Part shown: positions 34,561-42,700 of the stretch, one piece after another | Layout: every line of letters starts with the position of its first letter | Position numbering within the stretch: the stretch's first letter is position 1 | Origin: Geomonas sp. Red32 | GTDB lineage: Bacteria > Desulfobacterota > Desulfuromonadia > Geobacterales > Geobacteraceae | Length of the DNA stretch: 64,000 nt | Reading direction: 5' to 3' | Assembly (NCBI RefSeq): GCF_023652955.1 | Contig: NZ_JAKLOY010000005.1 | Location: forward strand, 310,001 to 374,000 | Program-made: the position numbers and the translations under genes | Notes under the pieces: generated by a model | The model's database searches: none | What the model saw: the letters and a program-made list of their open reading frames with translations, nothing else | What the model was told of the DNA's origin: nothing

Positions 34561-34684
34561 GTGGAAGATTGGTGCCGGCAGCTATCGAAGCAGGGCCACC
34601 ATCTGGTTCCGGGAAACCGCCCCGTTTTGCCCATGATGCTTTTCAGGTGATTCTGGCCGGGATTATCCGCTTTTGGCATGTTGC

Positions 34685-34714
34685 AAAAAAGCCCCGGCAA
34701 ATGCCAGGGCTTTT
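34685..34714 (-). terminator. Terminator of the GlxA/DJ-1 operon
   Basis: On the minus strand a stem (AAGCCC-T-GGCA with GCC-GGGGCTT) is followed by a T run, seven bases after the stop codon at 34721. Confidence 0.75.
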
Positions 34715-34720
34715 CGTCGA

Positions 34721-35524
34721 TCACTCCACCAAGCCTGCTTTAACTGCGAACGGATCCCATGCCGGGTCGCGATGCGCGTCGTATTCGGTCAAACGCTCCA
34801 GCCAGGCCGCAACCTCGTCGCCATAGAGCCGCCTGATCACCGCCAGGCTCATATCCATCCCTGCCGAGACGCCGGATGAGGTGACCACCGCGCCATCGTC
34901 CACCCACCGTGCCTTTTTCACCCACTTCACCTTCGGCCCCGGCATGGTGGAGTTAGTCCAGAACATCTTGTTCGTGGTGGCGGGGCGATTGTCGAGAATA
35001 CCGGAAGCGGCCAGCAGCGAGGCACCGTTGCAGACCGACATGACGATGGTAGCCTTCCCCGCCTGCCCCCGGAGCCAGTTCAGGGTGTCGCGGTCTTGCA
35101 ACAGCGCGATGACGCCCAACCCGCCGGGCACCAGCAGGTAGTCCAACTGCGGAGCATCGCCATAGCCGAAGTCAGCCATGGTCTTCGGTCCCTGATTGGA
35201 GGCGACTTCTCCCCGCTTGGCGGCAATGGTAACGACGCGGACACCGACTCTCTTCTCCTCCCCTCCCCAAACCGCGGCCGGTATGTATTTGAGATTTCCC
35301 CACATCTCCATCGGGCCGTAGGCATCCAGCATTTCAAAGCCGGGGAAAATCAGCACCCCGATGGTTTTCTGTGTGGGAGCCTGCGTGGGATGCAACTCTA
35401 TCAACGGCTCTCGCGTGCCCGGCGGCATGTTTTGCTCGCGAGCGTGGGCGGATAGCACGGAAGCCAGCAACAGCGGCACGAAAAGGAAGCGCAGCAACAT
35501 AATTCGCATAGTAATGGGTTTCAT
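34721..35524 (-). CDS. Exported DJ-1/PfpI-family protein
   Basis: The product is 267 residues from ATG 35524, chosen because GGAGAACGGA precedes it; an ATG four codons earlier lacks a ribosome binding site. Residues ~1-28 form a signal peptide (MLLRFLFVPLLLASVLSAHA). The body is a class-I glutamine-amidotransferase-like DJ-1 domain with LIFPGFEMLDAYGPMEMW, LLVPGGLGV and the nucleophile elbow VMSVCNGASLLA (Cys). C-terminal conserved TSSGVSAGMDMSLAVI is shared with GlxA-type regulators. Family members are isonitrile hydratases, proteases or chaperones; the exact reaction is unknown. It lies 20 bases after the AraC/GlxA-type regulator and probably belongs to its operon. Confidence 0.85.
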   Translation of the reverse strand: MKPITMRIMLLRFLFVPLLLASVLSAHAREQNMPPGTREPLIELHPTQAPTQKTIGVLIFPGFEMLDAYGPMEMWGNLKYIPAAVWGGEEKRVGVRVVTIAAKRGEVASNQGPKTMADFGYGDAPQLDYLLVPGGLGVIALLQDRDTLNWLRGQAGKATIVMSVCNGASLLAASGILDNRPATTNKMFWTNSTMPGPKVKWVKKARWVDDGAVVTSSGVSAGMDMSLAVIRRLYGDEVAAWLERLTEYDAHRDPAWDPFAVKAGLVE

Positions 35525-35544
35525 TCCGTTCTCCATGGTGATGT

Positions 35545-36555
35545 TTATCCGGTCTGCGACCGGAACCGTTCCCGGTATTGACCGGGGGTGATCCCGAAAC
35601 GGCGGGCAAACGTCAGCCTGAGGTGTTCACCGGACTGGAAGCCGCACTCCCGGGCGACGGCTTCCATCGGCTTGCTTGATTCCTCGAGGAGCTTGACTGC
35701 CGCTTCAAGTCGGATTTGTTCGATGAAACGGGCTGGCGTGGTACCCGCCTCCCGTTTGAAGATGCGGGCGAAATTACGAAGGCTCATGGCCGCGTGGCTG
35801 GCCAAGGTTTCGTTATCCAGATTGTGCCGGTAATTTTCCTGTATCCACTGGAGGGTAGGTGCCAGAGCCCCCCCTTCGCGAAACTGGGTCAAAAGCGGCG
35901 TGCTGAATTGCGACTGTCCTCCTGGCCGCTTGAAATACAGCACCATGGTCCGCGCCACGTTCAGGGCCAGCTTTCTGCCGTGATCCTCCTCGACGAGCGC
36001 CAGCGCCAAATCGATCCCCGCCGTTATCCCGGCAGAAGTGTAGATCGAACCATCCCTGGTGTGGATGGCGTCCTCATCGACCTCGATGCGCTTAAAGGAA
36101 CGGCGCAGCTCTCCGGCTCTGGACCAATGCGTCGTCGCCCGCCTGCCATCCAGAAGTCCCGCCCGCGCCAGGACGAAGGCCCCCGTGCAGATCGACCCGA
36201 CCCGCCGGACGTGAGGCGCGGTGAGGCGGAGCCAGTCGACCAGCTCTTCCGGAGCCCGTTCCGGCGCCGGACCTCCCGGCACGAGAAGGGTATCGATCTG
36301 CGAGCATTCCCCCCAGGCCTTGTCGGCAAGAAGCCGTATCCCCGATGACGTGACGATGACCTCATCCCTGGCCCCGGCGGCAATTTCGACCCGGTACAGC
36401 GGCTGGGTGACGCCATTCTCCCCTTGGATGCCGTTGGCAATAGCGAAGACATCCAACGGTCCGGTTATATCGAGGACCTCTACCCCCTCGTAGGCGGCCA
36501 TGGTAACGAGCCGTGGGGGAGCGCCGCTGCCGGTTTTGTACGTCGAAGGTTTCAT
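35545..36555 (-). CDS. GlxA-type AraC-family transcriptional regulator
   Basis: The 336-residue protein has an N-terminal DJ-1/PfpI-like domain (~15-190; YEGVEVLDITGPLDVFAIANG, LLVPGGPAPE, GSICTGAFVLA) and a C-terminal AraC domain (~230-335). The latter has two helix-turn-helix units, the second in ECGFQSGEHLRLTFARRFGITPGQYRERF. GlxA-like regulators sense amines or other small compounds through the DJ-1 domain. The downstream exported DJ-1 protein is a likely target or partner. Confidence 0.9.
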   Translation of the reverse strand: MKPSTYKTGSGAPPRLVTMAAYEGVEVLDITGPLDVFAIANGIQGENGVTQPLYRVEIAAGARDEVIVTSSGIRLLADKAWGECSQIDTLLVPGGPAPERAPEELVDWLRLTAPHVRRVGSICTGAFVLARAGLLDGRRATTHWSRAGELRRSFKRIEVDEDAIHTRDGSIYTSAGITAGIDLALALVEEDHGRKLALNVARTMVLYFKRPGGQSQFSTPLLTQFREGGALAPTLQWIQENYRHNLDNETLASHAAMSLRNFARIFKREAGTTPARFIEQIRLEAAVKLLEESSKPMEAVARECGFQSGEHLRLTFARRFGITPGQYRERFRSQTG

Positions 36556-36682
36556 GCCGCCAAGCCTAACTCAATGCCGCCGTTCGGCACAATGACAAAC
36601 AACACGACATTTCGGCCACGGCGCCCCCTCGCGCAGTTGGACGAAACCGCCGGTCTCGATCGAGTGCCGCCCCCCCGAAACA

Positions 36683-36714
36683 AAAAGCCCCGCTTCCGGA
36701 GAAGCGGGGCTTTT
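36683..36714 (-). terminator. Terminator of the giant secreted protein gene
   Basis: A 13-bp stem (AAAAGCCCCGCTT/AAGCGGGGCTTTT) with a six-base loop lies 70 bases after the stop codon at 36785. On the minus strand it ends in a T run. Confidence 0.8.
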
Positions 36715-36784
36715 GTGTGGCTTGATACCGGGAAGCTTCGGCAACGGGCGATCCTGCTACCGCCACGCCGTCACCCTGCGGCGA

Positions 36785-39700
36785 TCACTTGAGCGTGAAG
36801 TTGATCCATTTCGCCGCCTCGTAGGGAGCCGAGGATCCCACATTCCTCGCGAAGACCGAGAGGGTGTAGGTGCCGGGGGTGAGGCCGGCGGTATCCCAGG
36901 CATAGGACGAGGAGGCGCCGTAAGGACCGACTGCCACCGCATTGGTGCTCCCCACCGCGCTGATACCGAACTTGTACTCGTAGTTTCCGGAGCCGCCGGT
37001 GGCCGTCCCCTTCAGCGTCACCGGGCTCCCCACCACCTGCGGACTCGCCGGGGTGGTCGCGAAGCTCACCGCGGAAGCCGGCGGATAGGCCGACACGGTG
37101 AAAGAAATCCATTTGGCCGCTTCGTAGGTTGCAGTCGACCCGACGTTCCTCGCGTAGACCGAGAGGGTGTAGGAGCCCGGGGTCAGGCTGGTGGTGTCCC
37201 AGGCATAGGTGGAGGAAGTAGAGTAGGGACCGGCCGCCACGGCTACGGTGCTCCCCACCGCGCTGATGCCGAACTTGTACTCGTAGTTACCGGAACCGCC
37301 GGAGGCCGCCCCCTTCAGCGTCACCGAGGTCCCCTTCACCTGCGGACTCGTCTGAGTCGTGGTGAAGGTCACCGAGGAAGCCGGCCCATAGGCCGCTACG
37401 GTGAAGGAAATCCATTTGGCCGCCTCGTAGGTTGCCGACGACCCCACGTTCCTCGCGTAGACCGAGAGGGTGTAGGTGCCCGGGGTCAGGCCGGTGGTGT
37501 CCCAGACATAGGAGGAGGAAGAGGAGTAGGGACCAACCGCCACGGCAACGCTGCTCCCCGCCGCGCTGATACCGAACTTGTACTCGTAGTTACCGGAACC
37601 GCCGGAGGCGGAAGCCTTCAGCGTCACCAAGGTCCCCCTCACCTGCGGACTCGCCGGAGTCGTCGTGAAGGTCACCGAGGAGGCCGGCCCATAGGCCGCT
37701 ACGGTGAAGGATAGCCATTTCGCCGCTTCGTAGGTGGCCGTCGACCCCACATTCCTGGCGTAGACCGAGAGGGTGTAGGTGCCCGGGGTGAGGTTGGCGG
37801 TATTCCAGACATAGGAAGAGGAAGAAGAGTAAGGACCCACCGCCACCGCATTGGTGTTCCCCACCGCGCTGATGCCGAACTTGTACTCGTAGTTGCCGGA
37901 ACCGCCGGACGCTACCCCCTTCAGCGTCACCGAGGTCCCCCTCACCTGCGGACTCGCCGGAGTCGTGGTGAAGGTCACCGAGGAGACCGGCGGATAGGCA
38001 GCCAGGGTGAAGGAGATCCATTTGGCCGCCTCGTAGGTAGCGGTCGACCCCACATTCCTGGCGTAGACCGAGAGGGTGTAGGTGCCGGGGGTGAGGCCGG
38101 CGGTATTCCAGACATGGGAGGAGGAAGCGCCATACGGGCCGACGGCCACGGCTACCGTGCTCCCCACCGCGCTGACGCCGAACCTGTACTCGTAGTTTCC
38201 GCTTCCGCCCGCTGCGGCGGCGTTGAGGACGATCGATGCCCCGGCCACCTGCGGGCTCACCGGGACGCTGGTCAGAGTGACCGACGAGGCAGGAACCAAC
38301 GAGAACCGGGCCGCTATCGTATGGTTCGCCGTGACTGCCGCGAAGGTGTAGCTGGCAACCGCCCCGGCATCGGCGCCATCGACGGTGACGTCGAGGATCC
38401 GGTAGTTGGTGGCGGGGGTGATGGTAAAGGCCGCGTTCTCACCGTAGTTGACGGTGGCGGGACCGGTAACGCTGCCGTTGCCGTCCGATGAGGCTGCGAT
38501 GCTGTAGGTGGTGACCCCGAAGGTGGCGGCGATCGTGTGATTGGCGGCCACCTTGGAGAAGGTGTAGCTGGTCACGGCACCGGCGCTGACGCCGTCGACG
38601 GTGACGTCGGCCACATAGGAACCTGCCGCCGGTGTGATCGTGTAGACCGCATTCGCTCCGTACTTGACAGAGGATGGACCGGAGATTGAGCCGTTGGCAC
38701 CGGCGGTAGCGGTGATCGCATAGGTAACGCAAGGGGCTCCGCTCCCCAAGCGGTAGATGGATTGCCCGGTGCTGCCGAACGTCGTGTAGACGACGTCCCC
38801 GCAGTTGTTGAGGTCCGTTCCGTTGATGTTGGTGATGGCGGGGATCAGTATCCCGCGCACGGAGGAGACCAGCTGGCTGCTGTAAGGATTGGCTTGATCC
38901 TGTTGTGACCAGACCACCTCACCGCTGTCGTTGATGGCGGGGCCGTAGTGATAGCTCGCATCGGTGGTTATCGCCACCGGTGTCGTGGTTCCCGCCGCCA
39001 GCTTGTAGATCTGGACCGGTCCCGGCATCGACTGGTCGTACTGCTGGAATACCACGTCTCCCTGGTTGTTGATGGAGGGGAGATCGTGGCTGGTGGCGTC
39101 GCTGGTGAGCTGGCCCCGCAGGTTCGAGTAGATCTGGGTGTTGAAGGCGCCATCCGGCTGGCTCCAGACGACCTCACCGCTGTCGTTGATATCGACCTTG
39201 GACATGCCGTAACTGCCGCGGGCTATGGTGACCGGCTGGCCGCCAATCACCCCGCGCAGCACCACACCGGGGAGGGTCGGATCGAACTCCGTCCAGACCA
39301 TGTCCCCCACATTGTTGATGGCCGGCGTGTAGTGCTGGTTCTGCTCACTGGTGAGCTGTCCGCGGGTGGAGGAGAACAGCTGCGAGAAGAGGTTCTGGTC
39401 GTTCTGCCCCCAGACGATCTCCCCGAGTGAATTGATGGAAACGCCGCCGCTGAGCTGGCCGGAGACCACCACCTCAGGGCAGGGTCCTGCCCCGCAGTTG
39501 TTGGTGTACTTGCTGAGCGAGACACGGTAACCGGGCCGGCCGCCGGTCGCCACCAGCTTGAGGAAGTAGGTGCCGTCCGAGCTTGCCTTGGCGTCGATGG
39601 CGAGAGGATTGGCGCCCGCCGGACCGCTCACCAGGTTCCCCTGGCCGTCGTAGAGACCGATGGTGAGGGCGTTGGGAGGTGTCGCGTCGTAGTTGACGAT

Positions 39701-42700
39701 GATGTGGATGTTGTCGCCGGAGGCCGCGTCGAACCGGTACCAGTCGGTGCTGCTGGAGGCTGCGTCGACCAGGCCGCTGAAGAAGCCGCCGAAGCCCACC
39801 GGCGAGGCCAGATCCTGGGTGCCGTGGGGGGAGCCGTAGCTCACACAGGCCGAGCTTGCGCCGAGGCGGAAGACCGTCATGTCCTTACCCGATATGGCGC
39901 CGTAAGCGATGGTTCCGCAGCTGTTGATGTCCAGGGCATTGACGGCAGAGACCGCCGGGAGGATGACGCCGCGCACCGACGAGACGAGCCTGAAGCCCGG
40001 GCTGTTGGGCTCCTGATCGAACCAGACGATCTCCCCGCTGCCGTTGATGGCGGGAGTGAAATGCGCGCGGTCGTCGTTGACCATCTTGACCGCGGGGGAA
40101 CCGTCGGCGGGAAGCTTGTAGATCTGCCCCACCCACGGATCGTCGAACTGCAGGTATACGACCTCCCCCTGGTCGTTGATGGAAGGGGAGTCATGGGCGA
40201 CGCCGCTGGTCAGCTGCCCCCTGGTGCTGGAGAAGACCTGGTTGGCGCCCGACCAGTCCCGCTGGCTCCAGACCACTTCTCTGCGGTCGTTGATGACCGC
40301 CTTGGAAATCCAGTTCTGGTTGCGGACGATTTCGACCGCCTGGCCGCCGATGACGCCGCGCAACACGTAGCTCCCCGTAGCGTTGTCGTATTCCGTCCAG
40401 ACCATGTCCCCCATGCTGTTGATGGCAACGTTGGAATGTTCGAGACCGTCTTTGGTGAGCTGGCCGCGGGTGGAGGAAAAAATCTGGTGCGACATGCTGT
40501 TGTTGTCCCACTGGCTCCAGACGATCTCGCCCAGGGCGTTGATGGAGACGGAGGAGCCCAGGTTGCCGGAGGCCACCGTCTCCGGACAGGGACCGGCGCC
40601 GCAGTTGTTGGTGTACCTGCTGAGCGAGACACGGTAACCGGCCCGGCCGCCGGTCGCCACCAGCTTGAGATAGTAGGTCCCTCCCACCCTGGCGAGGGTG
40701 TCGATGGTGAGGGGATTGGAGCCGGCCGGTCCGCTCACCAGGTTACCCTGGCCGTCGTAGAGGCCGATGGCGAGCGCATTCGGGGGCGTCGCGTCGTAGT
40801 TGACGATGATGTGGATGGTGTCGCCCGCGGCGGCATCGAACCGGTACCAGTCGGTGCTGCTGGAGGCGGCGTCCACCAGGCCGCTGAAGAAGCTACCGAA
40901 GCCCGTCGGCGAGGCCAGCTCCTGGGTGCCGTGGGGGGAGCCGTAGCTCACACAGGCCGAGCTTGCGCCGAAGCGGAAGACCGCCATGTCCTTACCCGAA
41001 ATGGCGCCGTAAGCGATGGTTCCGCAGCTGTTGATGTCCAGGGCATTGACGGCAGAGACCAACGGGAGGATGACGCCGCGCACCGACGAGACGAGCCTGA
41101 AGCTCGGGCTGTTGGGCTCCTGATCAAACCAGACGATCTCCCCGCTGTCGTTGATGGCGGGAGTGAAATGTGCGCGGTCGTCGTTGACCACCTTGACCGC
41201 GGGGGAACCGTCGGCGGGAAGCTTGTAGATCTGCCCCACCCACGGATCGTCGAACTGCAGGTATACGACCTCTCCCTGGTTGTTGATGGAAGGGGAGTCA
41301 TGAGCGGCGCCGCTCGTCAGCTGCCCCCGGGTGCTGGAGAAGATCTGGATGGCGCCCGACCAGTCCCGCTGGCTCCAGACCACTTCTCGGCGGTCGTTGA
41401 TGACTACCTTGGAAATCCAGTTCTGGCTGCGGACGATTTCGGCCGCCTGGCCGCCGATGACGCCCCGCAACACGTGGCTCCCCGTGGCGTTGTCCCATTC
41501 CGTCCAGACCATGTCCCCCATGCTGTTGATGGCAACGTTGGAATGTTCGAGACCGTCGTTGGTGAGCTGGCCGCGGGTGGAGGAAAAAATCTGGTGCGAC
41601 ATGCTGTTGTTGTCCCACTGGCTCCAGACGATCTCGCCCAGGGCGTTGATGGAGACGGAGGGGCCCAGGTTGCCGGAGGCCACCGTCTCCGGGCAGGGAC
41701 CGGCGCCACAGTTGTTGGTGTACCTGCTGAGCGAGACGCGGAAACCGGCCCTGCCGCCCGTCGCCACCAGCTTGAGATAGTAGGTCCCTCCCACCCTGGC
41801 GAGGGTGTCGATGGTAAGAGGATTGGAGCCGGCCGGTCCGCTCACCAGGTTCCCCTGCCCGTCGTAGAGGCCGATGGTGAGCGCGTTGGGAGGTGTCGCA
41901 TCGTAGTTGACGATGATGTGGATGTTGTCGCCGGCTGCTGCGTCGAACCGGTACCAGTCGGTGCTGCCGGTGGCTGCGTCGACCAGGCCGCTGAAAATGC
42001 CCCCGAAGGCGACCGGGGCCGCCACGTCCTGCATCCCGTGGGGAGCGCCATAACTCATGCAGGGAGCGTTGTTGCCGCTACGGTAGATGGCGCTTCCGTT
42101 CGGAGTAGTCGCCGAATACGCCACGTCGCCACAGCTGTTGATGGAGACCGTCCTGATCCCGGGAGCGGCAGGGACCATGACGCCACGAACCGACGAGACG
42201 AGCCTGGTGGTCGAGGTCTGGTCGTTGGGATCCTGGTCGGACCAGACGATTTCCCCGCTGTCGTTGATGGCGGTGCTGAAATGCGCGCGGCCGTCGTTGG
42301 TCACCTGCACCGGGGCCGAACCGTCGGCGGTGAGCTTATATACCTGTCCCACCCACTGCTGATCGTACTGCAGATAGACGACGTCTCCCTGGTTGTTGAT
42401 GGAGGGGGAATCATGCCCGACGCCGCTGGTCAGCTGCCCCCTGGTGCTGGAGAAGATCTGGGGGGCGCCCGACCAGTCCTGCTGGCTCCACACGACCTCC
42501 CTGCGGTCGTTGAGGGCGAGACTCGAAATCCAATTCTGGTTGCTGGCGACGAGGACCGCTTGGCCGCCGATGATGGCACGCACCACGTTGCCCCCCGACA
42601 CGCTGTCGTACTCGGTCCAGGCCATGTCCCCGAGACTGTTGACCGCTACCGCGTTGTGCATCGCGCCGTCGCTGGTGAGCTGGCCGCGGGTGGAGGAGAA

